In this document: positions 1-6,278 of the stretch, in pieces
Layout: each line of letters begins with the position of its first letter
Position numbering within the stretch: position 1 is the stretch's first letter
Source of the DNA: Verrucomicrobiales bacterium
Lineage (GTDB): Bacteria; Verrucomicrobiota; Verrucomicrobiia; Limisphaerales; Palsa-1400
DNA length: 6,741 bases
NCBI GenBank assembly: GCA_028293405.1
Contig: JAQGOW010000538.1
Span: 1-6,741, forward strand
Reading direction: 5' to 3'
Position numbers and translations under genes: made by a program
Notes under the pieces: model-generated
Databases searched by the model: none
Seen by the model: only the letters and a program-made list of their open reading frames with translations
What the model was told of the DNA's origin: nothing

Positions 1-1305
1 GATGCACCGGCGCTCGATGGGATTGGTGCGCGTTTGCGTGAAGATTGGATTGCGCGCTGGGTGGCTGATCCGAGAGCGATTCGGCCCGACGCGCACATGC
101 CGCAGATCCGCATCGCGAGCCGTCCCGAAAACGCGCGTGCGATTGCGGCGTATCTCGCGAGCACCGGCACGAATTCGAATGCCACGCCTCAAGCGAAACT
201 GACGTCGGTCGAAATCAAAAGAGCGCAAGCGCTCTTCGAAAACCAACACTGCGACGCGTGCCACTACACGGAAGGCGTCGGCACGCCCGAATTGAAAAAG
301 GTATCGCTGTCGAATGTCGCTTCGAAATTTTATCCGAGCGCATTGCAGGCTTACATCGAGAAGCCCGATGCGTTTTATAAATGGACGGCAATGCCGAGAT
401 TCCGTTTGGGCTCCGGCGATGCTGAACTATTAGCACGGTGGCTGATTTCACGGAGCCTCTCCTTTGCATCCACGCCGAGCGCGTCGACGCCGCAGGTGGT
501 CGAGCATGGAAATGAATTGGTGCAATCGCTCGGCTGTCTTAATTGCCACGCCATGAATTTACCGAACAAATTTGCGACGATGCCCTTGGCGCGCGTGGAA
601 GCGACGCACGGTGGCTGCATCGGTTCACAGCCAACAATCGATTTCGGTTTTGCACCGGTGGAGCGAAGCGCGATTGATTTGTGGCTGTCCAACCAACGCA
701 ATTCGCTGACGAGGAATGTGCCGATCGAATTCGCGGAACGACACTACGCGCGATTGCGTTGTGTGGAGTGCCATCAAAGAGTTGAAGGCGTGCCCGGGCT
801 CGATCGGTTAGGAGAGAAACTAAAACCGGAATGGATGGGGCGGTTTATTGCTGGGGATATCGCACAAAAACCGCGGCCGTGGTTAGCGTCGCAAATGCCG
901 GCGTTCCCGCAGTTTGGTGGCGATATCGGTCGAGGCCTGGCTGAAGCAAGCGGGTTTGCGCCGCGTTCGCGGACGAATGCTCCAGTCGCTGAACTTGCAA
1001 AAATCGGCGGCCAATTGGTGCAGGCGCCGCCGACGGGGTTGGCCTGCGTGCAGTGTCATGCGAACGGCGCAACCATGCCGACGGTTTCCGACGCGCCGGG
1101 AATGAATTTCGCATTCATCGCCGCGCGCCTGCAGCCATCGTATTTTCAACGTTGGGTTCGCAAGCCTTCCGTTATCGATCCGCACACGAAAATGCCGTCG
1201 TACTTTACTGACGAAGGCACCAGTCCTCTCAAGCAATATTTCGGCGGCGATGCGGACAAGCAGATCGCGGCTATTTGGGAATATTTACAAACGCGACACG
1301 AGTAG
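1..1305 (+). CDS. Multiheme c-type cytochrome, 5'-truncated by the window edge
   Basis: The reading frame is open from base 1 to the TAG at 1303-1305, so about 434 residues are visible and the true start lies outside; the TTG at 34 is internal. Four CxxCH covalent heme sites are seen: CDACH (250-264), CLNCH (535-549), CVECH (760-774) and CVQCH (1045-1059). Candidate axial Met ligands in Met-Pro pairs follow at HMPQ (about 97-108), AMPRF, SQMPAF and TKMPSY. The first of these precedes every CxxCH in the window, so at least one more heme domain must lie upstream. The second domain lacks a typical downstream Met-Pro and instead has a GGCIG...FGF stretch, a variant I associate with large PVC-group cytochromes. 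Such proteins are exported and carry electrons in the periplasm, often as tails of larger oxidoreductase-like proteins; that role is inferred from the family. Partner and substrate are unknown. The 3' end overlaps convergent pckG. Confidence 0.88.
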   Translation, partial: DAPALDGIGARLREDWIARWVADPRAIRPDAHMPQIRIASRPENARAIAAYLASTGTNSNATPQAKLTSVEIKRAQALFENQHCDACHYTEGVGTPELKKVSLSNVASKFYPSALQAYIEKPDAFYKWTAMPRFRLGSGDAELLARWLISRSLSFASTPSASTPQVVEHGNELVQSLGCLNCHAMNLPNKFATMPLARVEATHGGCIGSQPTIDFGFAPVERSAIDLWLSNQRNSLTRNVPIEFAERHYARLRCVECHQRVEGVPGLDRLGEKLKPEWMGRFIAGDIAQKPRPWLASQMPAFPQFGGDIGRGLAEASGFAPRSRTNAPVAELAKIGGQLVQAPPTGLACVQCHANGATMPTVSDAPGMNFAFIAARLQPSYFQRWVRKPSVIDPHTKMPSYFTDEGTSPLKQYFGGDADKQIAAIWEYLQTRHE

Positions 1306-3060
1306 TTCGCGCTGGAACGTCAGCTCCTTCGGCAGGTCGGCGTAAAGTTTCAGGAACAACTCATCGTGTGACAACACTTCACGTCGCCACTCCTCGGTGT
1401 CGATCGCCTGGGCTTTAGCCAACCGCGCGCTGTCGAAATTCTTCATGCCCTCGAGATCGAAATCGTCGGCGCTCGGAACCCAACCGAGCGGCGCTTCCCA
1501 TGCCTGGGCGTGTCCACGACAACGTTCAGCAATCCATTTCAGCACGCGCATGTTTTCGCCGAAACCCGGCCAGAGGAATTTGCCGTTTTCATCTTTGCGA
1601 AACCAGTTCACATGGAAAATGCGAGGGAGAATCGGAATGTGCGAGCGCATGCGAAGCCAATGTTGAAAATAATGGCCCATGTTATAACCGCAGAAAGGCA
1701 GCATCGCCATCGGATCGCGTCGCACCTGTCCGACCGCGCCAGTAGCAGCCGCAGTAGTTTCAGAACTCATCGTCGCGCCGACGTAAACGCCGTGAATCCA
1801 ATTGAACGCCTGATAAACCAGCGGCATGGTGGTGGCTCGACGGCCACCGAAAATAATAGCACTAATCGGCACGCCATCCGGATCGTCCACCTCTTTTGCG
1901 AGCGCAGGATTGTTGCGCATTGGCGCGGCGAAACGGCTATTGGCGTGTGCGGCGGGTTCTTTCGATTCAGGCGTCCAACGTTGGCCCTTCCAGTCGATCA
2001 GCTCTTGGGGCGTTGCTTCCGTTTTTCCTTCCCACCAAACATCGAGGTCTGGCGTGAGCGCGACGTTTGTAAAAATCGTGTCACACGCAATGCTCGCCAT
2101 CGCATTCGGGTTCGTCTTTTCGTTCGTGCCCGGAGCGACGCCGAAATAACCGGCTTCAGGATTGATGGCGTGCAGGTGTCCGGTTTTGCCCGGCTTCATC
2201 CACGCGATATCGTCGCCAACTGTCGTGACTTTCCAACCGGCGAAATGCGGGGGAGGAATGAGCATCGAGAAATTTGTTTTTCCGCAAGCGCTCGGGAACG
2301 CGCCGGTGACAAAAGTTTTCTCACCACTTGGCGATTCGACGCCGAGAATCAACATGTGCTCAGCGAGCCAACCCTCCCTTTGTCCGAGATAAGAGCCGAT
2401 GCGAAGCGCTAAACATTTTTTGCCCAAGAGCGCATTGCCGCCGTAATTGGAACCGACAGAAATAATCGCGTTCTCCTGCGGAAAATGCGCGATGTAACGG
2501 CGGTCCGGTTCGACATCGAGCATGCAATGCAAACCGCGATTGAAATCTTCGCTGTTGCTCAGGTGCTCGTAAGCGACCTGGCCCATGCGCGTCATGATAC
2601 GCATGCTCAGCGCGACGTAAATCGAGTCGGTCACTTCAATGCCGACCTTCGACATCGGCGAACCGAGCGGGCCCATCAAGTATGGCACGACATACATCGT
2701 GCGACCACGCATCGCGCCCGTGCATAAGCCGCGCAGCTTGTGATGCATTTCGCGCGGGGCCATCCAATTATTCGTTGGGCCGGCTTCGTGTTGTGCTTCA
2801 GTGCAAATGAACGTCGACTGTTCCGTGCGCGCGACGTCGTTTTGTTTTGAGCGGTGATAATAACAGCCCGGCAACTTTTTTTGATTGAGCTCAACCAGCA
2901 CACCGGCAGCGACCGCCTGTTGTGTGAGGCGTGTTTTTTCCTCTTGAGAACCGTCGCACCAAACGACCTCGTCGGGTTGGCAAAGCGTGGCCATGTCTTT
3001 GACCCAACGAATGACACCGCTATTGGCTGTGCTCGGTTTGCTCCCGGATTTCGAGTTCAT
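1285..3060 (-). CDS. pckG: Phosphoenolpyruvate carboxykinase (GTP)
   Basis: This cytosolic enzyme converts oxaloacetate plus GTP to PEP, GDP and CO2 (EC 4.1.1.32), the entry step of gluconeogenesis. The 591-residue product has the usual length of the GTP class. Counting from the ATG at 3060, visible motifs are VARTE with a substrate-binding Arg near 78, YGGNALLGKKC near 206-216 (metal and substrate Lys), EHMLI near 234, and the kinase loop AFPSACGKTN at 254-263 with the reactive Cys259. GDDIAWM follows near 282, FGGRR near 404-408, and the lid segment MSSETTAAATGAVG near 431. The guanine pocket NWFRKDENGKFLWPGFGEN ends near 503. The frame is also open upstream to a TTG at 3081, but ATG 3060 fits the family's short N-terminus; neither has a clear Shine-Dalgarno. 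It lies 84 bp downstream of the ggt-like gene on the same strand, with no terminator between, so co-transcription is possible. A TATGCT box (3069-3074) is a poor promoter candidate. It overlaps the cytochrome gene tail by 21 bp. Confidence 0.97.
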   Translation of the reverse strand: MNSKSGSKPSTANSGVIRWVKDMATLCQPDEVVWCDGSQEEKTRLTQQAVAAGVLVELNQKKLPGCYYHRSKQNDVARTEQSTFICTEAQHEAGPTNNWMAPREMHHKLRGLCTGAMRGRTMYVVPYLMGPLGSPMSKVGIEVTDSIYVALSMRIMTRMGQVAYEHLSNSEDFNRGLHCMLDVEPDRRYIAHFPQENAIISVGSNYGGNALLGKKCLALRIGSYLGQREGWLAEHMLILGVESPSGEKTFVTGAFPSACGKTNFSMLIPPPHFAGWKVTTVGDDIAWMKPGKTGHLHAINPEAGYFGVAPGTNEKTNPNAMASIACDTIFTNVALTPDLDVWWEGKTEATPQELIDWKGQRWTPESKEPAAHANSRFAAPMRNNPALAKEVDDPDGVPISAIIFGGRRATTMPLVYQAFNWIHGVYVGATMSSETTAAATGAVGQVRRDPMAMLPFCGYNMGHYFQHWLRMRSHIPILPRIFHVNWFRKDENGKFLWPGFGENMRVLKWIAERCRGHAQAWEAPLGWVPSADDFDLEGMKNFDSARLAKAQAIDTEEWRREVLSHDELFLKLYADLPKELTFQRELLVSRL

Positions 3061-3144
3061 CGCAATCAAGCATAAACCCAATTGCGTGCGCGCGAAAGCG
3101 GGGTGTTCCGAAAGCAGGCTGACTTCTTGCGCCCGTAAGGAGCA

Positions 3145-4734
3145 TTAACGAACCGTGTCCGGTTCGGTCGCTGAGTTGCCTAACTGTTGTTTCATCTCGA
3201 ACGGATCGCCGATGTGATCGCGACCGTCGAACACGCCAGTGCGTGGATCGCGACGAACGGCGCTGACGAACGGCCCGACGCCGGGCAAGACTTTGAAACC
3301 GATTTGCTGCAAGTAAGCGCGGTGATCCGGCGGGAACAGTTTTTCAACGCGCAATTCCAACGAGCCGGTCGTGTTCAATCGCGGCGCATCGATCGACGCC
3401 GGAAACGATTGCCCTTCGCCGAGGTGGTTGCTGAAGAATTCGTAGAGCGCATTGGGAATCTTCGTTCCGCCAGCAGCTCCGATCGCAATTGTCGGCTTGC
3501 CATTGCGCGTCATCAGACTCGGACACATGTTGTGCAACGGACGTTTGCCCGGCGCGACTGAATTCGCACGACCTGGTTCCGGTTCAAACCGCGACATGCC
3601 GTGACCGAGCACCATACCGACACTTTCGACCGTCACTTGCGCGCCGTAGCCGTTGCCCATGGTCAAAGTCATCGCGACAAAATTTCCTGCGTGATCCGTC
3701 GCGCTCAGATTGCACGTGCCCGTTTGTTGAATGCGCGGCACGTCGATCGCCATTGCCTTGCGCGCTTGCACGGCAGCATCGACTTCCGCAGCGAGTTCCT
3801 TTGCGTAATCATTCGAAAGCAGTTGTTCGACCGGCACTTCGACGAAGTCGGGATCGCCGAGAAACTGCGCGCGATCGCGCCAGGCGAGGCGAAGCGCTTC
3901 CACTTGCGCGTGCGTGCGTTCGACGCTCGCCGGCTGCGTTGCGTAAGGTGTGGCCTTGAAAATGTTCAGCGCTTCCAACGTCGTCAGTCCACCGGACGAA
4001 AGTGGGGCCGTGTAAATCGTGGCGTCGTCCCACTGCAATTTGTAAGGCGTCACTAAACGCGCTTTGTAATTTGCCAAATCTTTGGTCGTGACCAGTCCGC
4101 CGTGTTTTGCGAACGCCTCGGCGATTTCGTGGGCGATGTCGCCGCGATAAAACGAATCCACCGAATTACGTTCGGCAAACGTCGTCAACGTGCGCCGCAA
4201 TGCCGCATAACTGAACCGCGGGTTTTCCGGTCTGGTCGCGGCAAGTTCGATCGCAGGCTGCAACACTTCACGCAAAGTTTTTGTGCCAAATTTTCGCAGC
4301 GCCAATTCCAACCCGGCAGGCACGCCCGGAACTCCGGCAGCAAGCCAGCCATGGAAATTAACCTTGCCCACCACCGCTCCGTTCGCATCGAGCGGAAACA
4401 TGTCAGGACGCGCTGCGGCAGGAGCAACCGAATTGAAATCGATACAATAAATGGCGTCGCCCTGTGCGATCATCATGCTGCCGCCGTAACCGCCGATGCC
4501 GCATTTGCTCGGTGAACTGATTCCCGCGACAAACGCCGCTGCAATCGCTGCATCGATGGCATTGCCACCCGCGGCAAAAATGCGTTTGGCCGCTTTCGTG
4601 CCTTCGACATCGCCGAGAAGAATTCCTCGTTGCGGTTCCGACATCCGACGCGTTGCACAGGCGGGCGCGATCATGGCCGCCGCGCTGGCTTGCGCGGTCG
4701 CGATCAACATCTGGCGGCGCGTGATGCGTTTCAT
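3145..4734 (-). CDS. Gamma-glutamyltransferase family protein with Tat-type signal
   Basis: The 529-residue protein belongs to the Ntn-hydrolase family that self-cleaves before a Thr and then transfers or hydrolyses gamma-glutamyl groups, as in glutathione breakdown. It starts at ATG 4734 with no visible Shine-Dalgarno. The N-terminus has TRRQML, then an Ala-rich hydrophobic run and APAC ending at Cys26, so export by Tat and possible lipidation are likely. Family landmarks: GGNAIDAAIAAAF (about 56-68), GIGGYGG (79-85), APAAARPDMF (104-113, Arg109 aligning with E. coli Arg114), FYRGDIAHEIAE (195-206), LGDPDFVEVP (292-301), TGTCNLSATD (338-347), PGKRPLHNMCPSL (395-407), AAGGTKI (420-426). Thr340 is the predicted nucleophile and N-terminus of the small subunit. 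Residues aligning with E. coli Asn411, Gln430, Asp433 and Ser462-Ser463 are Gly360, Gly379, Arg382 and His401-Asn402, so the donor may not be ordinary glutathione. The family call is firm; the substrate is not. Confidence 0.93.
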   Translation of the reverse strand: MKRITRRQMLIATAQASAAAMIAPACATRRMSEPQRGILLGDVEGTKAAKRIFAAGGNAIDAAIAAAFVAGISSPSKCGIGGYGGSMMIAQGDAIYCIDFNSVAPAAARPDMFPLDANGAVVGKVNFHGWLAAGVPGVPAGLELALRKFGTKTLREVLQPAIELAATRPENPRFSYAALRRTLTTFAERNSVDSFYRGDIAHEIAEAFAKHGGLVTTKDLANYKARLVTPYKLQWDDATIYTAPLSSGGLTTLEALNIFKATPYATQPASVERTHAQVEALRLAWRDRAQFLGDPDFVEVPVEQLLSNDYAKELAAEVDAAVQARKAMAIDVPRIQQTGTCNLSATDHAGNFVAMTLTMGNGYGAQVTVESVGMVLGHGMSRFEPEPGRANSVAPGKRPLHNMCPSLMTRNGKPTIAIGAAGGTKIPNALYEFFSNHLGEGQSFPASIDAPRLNTTGSLELRVEKLFPPDHRAYLQQIGFKVLPGVGPFVSAVRRDPRTGVFDGRDHIGDPFEMKQQLGNSATEPDTVR

Positions 4735-4814
4735 TGCACAATCGAATGCTAATTGCCGTAACGCGCAATCAAACGGGCCAACGATTTTTCATCGCGCGCG
4801 TAAGTGGCAACCGG

Positions 4815-4854
4815 AAAAACAAAAATCGCATGCCACGGGTATGGCATGCGATTT
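4815..4854 (-). terminator. Intrinsic terminator of the dehydrogenase gene
   Basis: A perfect 13-bp inverted repeat (arms 4823-4835 and 4842-4854, 6-nt loop) is followed on the minus strand by a T-rich tract, TTTTTGTTTTT, overlapping the stem foot (4825-4815). It lies just past the stop of the gene at 4878-5867 and upstream of the ggt-like start at 4734. The plus-strand side has no T-run, so it is one-directional. It should separate the two minus-strand transcription units. Confidence 0.87.
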
Positions 4855-4877
4855 GGTAACGAGCAAGAGTTTTGCTA

Positions 4878-5867
4878 TTAGCCGGCGCGCGGAATCGGAA
4901 CGTCGGTCATCAAGAGCAGGCTGGGTTGAGCGCGCAGCACCGTTGGGACGGCGTTGACCAAAGCGGCCACCGTCGCGCGGTCGCCGTGGACACCACCGCG
5001 TAGGACGGCGTCGATCGGTGGGTCGCCGATGATCTTCACCGCATCACGCGGGTCTTTCGCGTCGAGATACATTTTGAGATCGAGCGTCAGCTTGTGTTTG
5101 CCGGCTTGCGCTTCGGCGCGATGATGAATGCCGCAGGTCAAACCCTTTGGCACCTCGATAAATTGCGTTTTAATTTTCTGCGGCGCGATCATTGGCTCGC
5201 ACGTTTCGGTGATCTTGCCGATTTTCCAGCCGAGCGCGTGCGCGACCAACGCGAGAGATTCGACCAAGCCGACGTGGCCCATTTTGCCTTCGCGGAACAA
5301 ACGACGAAATTCGGCCGGGTCCAGGCCGCTGCCGATCTTCATTTGCAACGGCAGTCGGCGAAGCGACGCATTGACGACGCGCTCGATTTCGATCGATTCG
5401 ACATTGCGACAAACGCCGGTCAAACAAATCGCGAGCGTGTCCATGACAAACCCGGGATTCACGCCGGTGCCGAGCACGCGCGATTTATGTTTGCGGCAAA
5501 GTGCGTCGAGCTTTTTGGCGATCGCGGGAGCGCGCAGTTGCGGGAAGAGCAGTTCTTCGCACGAGGACACGACGCTGACGCCGGCCTTGATAATCGGTTC
5601 CAACTGCGGCGCGGCTTGGGGCATGCGCGAAACGGACGTGTGCAGGACGCAATCCGGTTTGGACTTTTTGAGCAACTCGGCGAAGGAAGAATATACCTTG
5701 GCTTTGTTCAGCGACTTGATGCCGGTGAGTTCGCCCAGTGATTTGCCGATTTTGGCGGGATCGATGTCGATGCCGCCGACGATTTCAAGCCACGGCTTGG
5801 TGGCGGCGAGTTTAACCGTTTCGATTCCGATAGGTCCGAGTCCGAATTGTGCGACTTTAATTTTCAC
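4878..5867 (-). CDS. NAD(P)-dependent dehydrogenase, dihydrodipicolinate reductase / 2,4-diaminopentanoate dehydrogenase type
   Basis: The 329-residue protein begins with a Rossmann fold: strand KVAQFGLG with G9-x-G11-x-x-G14, and an acidic residue at the end of the second strand (GGIDID, Asp34 or Asp36) that favours NAD over NADP. SVVSSCEELLFPQ (about 98-110) and LGTGVNPGFVMD (132-143) match what I recall of the 2,4-diaminopentanoate dehydrogenase family, as do GHVGLVES (197-204) and ALGWKIGKITE (211-221). True DapB is shorter, about 270 residues, and has a different catalytic His motif, so a lysine-pathway role is unlikely. In anaerobes the characterised relative oxidatively deaminates 2,4-diaminopentanoate in ornithine breakdown, but none of that pathway's partners is here, so the substrate is left open. 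The GTG at 5867-5865 is chosen because no in-frame ATG fits; the ATG at 5890 reads into a stop at once. A weak promoter lies just upstream and a strong terminator just downstream, so it is probably monocistronic. Confidence 0.85.
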   Translation of the reverse strand: MKIKVAQFGLGPIGIETVKLAATKPWLEIVGGIDIDPAKIGKSLGELTGIKSLNKAKVYSSFAELLKKSKPDCVLHTSVSRMPQAAPQLEPIIKAGVSVVSSCEELLFPQLRAPAIAKKLDALCRKHKSRVLGTGVNPGFVMDTLAICLTGVCRNVESIEIERVVNASLRRLPLQMKIGSGLDPAEFRRLFREGKMGHVGLVESLALVAHALGWKIGKITETCEPMIAPQKIKTQFIEVPKGLTCGIHHRAEAQAGKHKLTLDLKMYLDAKDPRDAVKIIGDPPIDAVLRGGVHGDRATVAALVNAVPTVLRAQPSLLLMTDVPIPRAG

Positions 5868-5878
5868 AGTGGCCGATA

Positions 5879-5907
5879 CTTAAAAGGCATCGCGCGCTGT
5901 AAATCAA
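5879..5907 (-). promoter_or_regulatory. Candidate sigma70-like promoter for the dehydrogenase gene
   Basis: On the minus strand TTGATT (5907-5902) is followed after 17 bp by TTTAAG (5884-5879), a 4/6 match to TATAAT. The spacing is ideal but both boxes are imperfect. Transcription would begin only a few bases before the GTG at 5867, giving a very short leader, consistent with the lack of a Shine-Dalgarno there. This is a by-eye match only. Confidence 0.28.
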
Positions 5908-5966
5908 AGGAAAAACGAACCGAGCCGTGGCCCAGGCAAATGCGCGGATGTTCCGTCGGCCGGCCC

Positions 5967-6197
5967 GATTGCTCGGTGGAGTCCCCCGAGCGGTCTGTGG
6001 TGTCCCCCGGACGTCTCGTGGAGTCCCCCAAAGGGTCTGTGGGGTTCCCCAGAGGTTCCGTGGAGTTCCCCAGCAGTTCTGTGGGCTTCCCCGGCCGGTC
6101 CGTGGAGTTCCCCAAAGAGTCTGGGGTGTCCCCCAGTCGCTTTGGGGAAGCCCCCAGCGGCTCTGGGGTGTTCCCCAGCGGATCTGGGGAAACCGCT
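5967..6197. repeat. 21-bp tandem repeat (minisatellite), ten full units plus one decayed unit
   Basis: Contiguous units of exactly 21 bp end in a C-tract at 5987, 6008, 6029, 6050, 6071, 6092, 6113, 6134, 6155 and 6176, with no indel anywhere. An eleventh unit (6177-6197) keeps CTGGGG but loses the C-tract, and a very degenerate copy may precede 5967. The conserved core is GTGGRGTYCCCC in units 1-7 and changes to CTGGGGTGTCCCCC-like in units 8-10. The G-tract and C-tract of a unit are complementary, so each can form a small hairpin. Because 21 is divisible by three, several frames stay open and read as heptads, such as VRGVPQR on the plus strand and GNPTDPL on the minus strand. I treat the array as non-coding. 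It sits between the terminator of the pseudopilin gene and the promoter region of the dehydrogenase. Its function is unknown. Confidence 0.92.
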
Positions 6198-6200
6198 GTT

Positions 6201-6241
6201 AGGAAAAGATAAACCGCTAAACCATAGTGGTTTAGCGGTTT
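6201..6241 (-). terminator. Hairpin terminator after the pseudopilin-like gene
   Basis: A perfect 14-bp inverted repeat (arms 6211-6224 and 6228-6241, loop TAG) lies 37 bp beyond the stop codon at 6279-6281. On the minus strand the stem is followed by ATCTTTTCCT, a short interrupted T-tract. The plus-strand flank has none. The stem is strong and the tail mediocre, so it is probably an intrinsic terminator, or an RNA 3'-end stabiliser if termination is inefficient. Confidence 0.66.
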
Positions 6242-6278
6242 GAAAGAAGTGCTTCCGAAGGCCTCCGTGAGGCGCTCC

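Larger units (their letters stand above)
5868..6278. other. Intergenic region without a supported gene
   Basis: This 411-bp gap between two minus-strand genes holds the promoter candidate, the 21-bp array and the 14-bp hairpin listed separately. At 5908-5950 I see nothing recognisable. At 6242-6278 there is a short G+C-rich stretch with small self-complementary pieces (GCCTC/GAGGC at 6261-6273 and CTTCCGAAG at 6252-6260). Open frames crossing the gap owe their length to the repeat and lack convincing starts. Confidence 0.7.

Noticed and set aside
1510..2412. 300-residue plus-strand open frame
   Set aside because: It lies wholly antisense to pckG, whose motifs are unmistakable. The translation is Arg/His-rich with no domain.
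3061..3081. Upstream TTG start for pckG
   Set aside because: It would add seven residues not expected in the family. The ATG at 3060 gives a normal N-terminus, and the TTG has no ribosome binding site.
3061..3144. Promoter in the gap between the ggt-like gene and pckG
   Set aside because: TATGCT at 3069-3074 resembles a -10 box, but no acceptable -35 lies 16-18 bp upstream.
5094..5883. Two plus-strand open frames of 215 and 251 residues
   Set aside because: Both are antisense to the dehydrogenase, which has clear Rossmann and family motifs. Their length follows from G+C-rich codon structure.
5967..6197. Possible CRISPR array
   Set aside because: The units are contiguous and similar along their whole length, with no unique spacers, no conserved repeat of 24 bp or more, and no cas genes.
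5847..6212. Plus-strand open frames through the 21-bp array (121 and 91 residues)
   Set aside because: They are open only because the repeat length is a multiple of three. The two frames give unrelated heptads, and one overlaps the start of the dehydrogenase gene.
6248..6276. Small hairpins between the pseudopilin stop and the 14-bp hairpin
   Set aside because: Stems are 4-5 bp, some options exclude each other, and no T-tract follows directly, so a second terminator is not supported.
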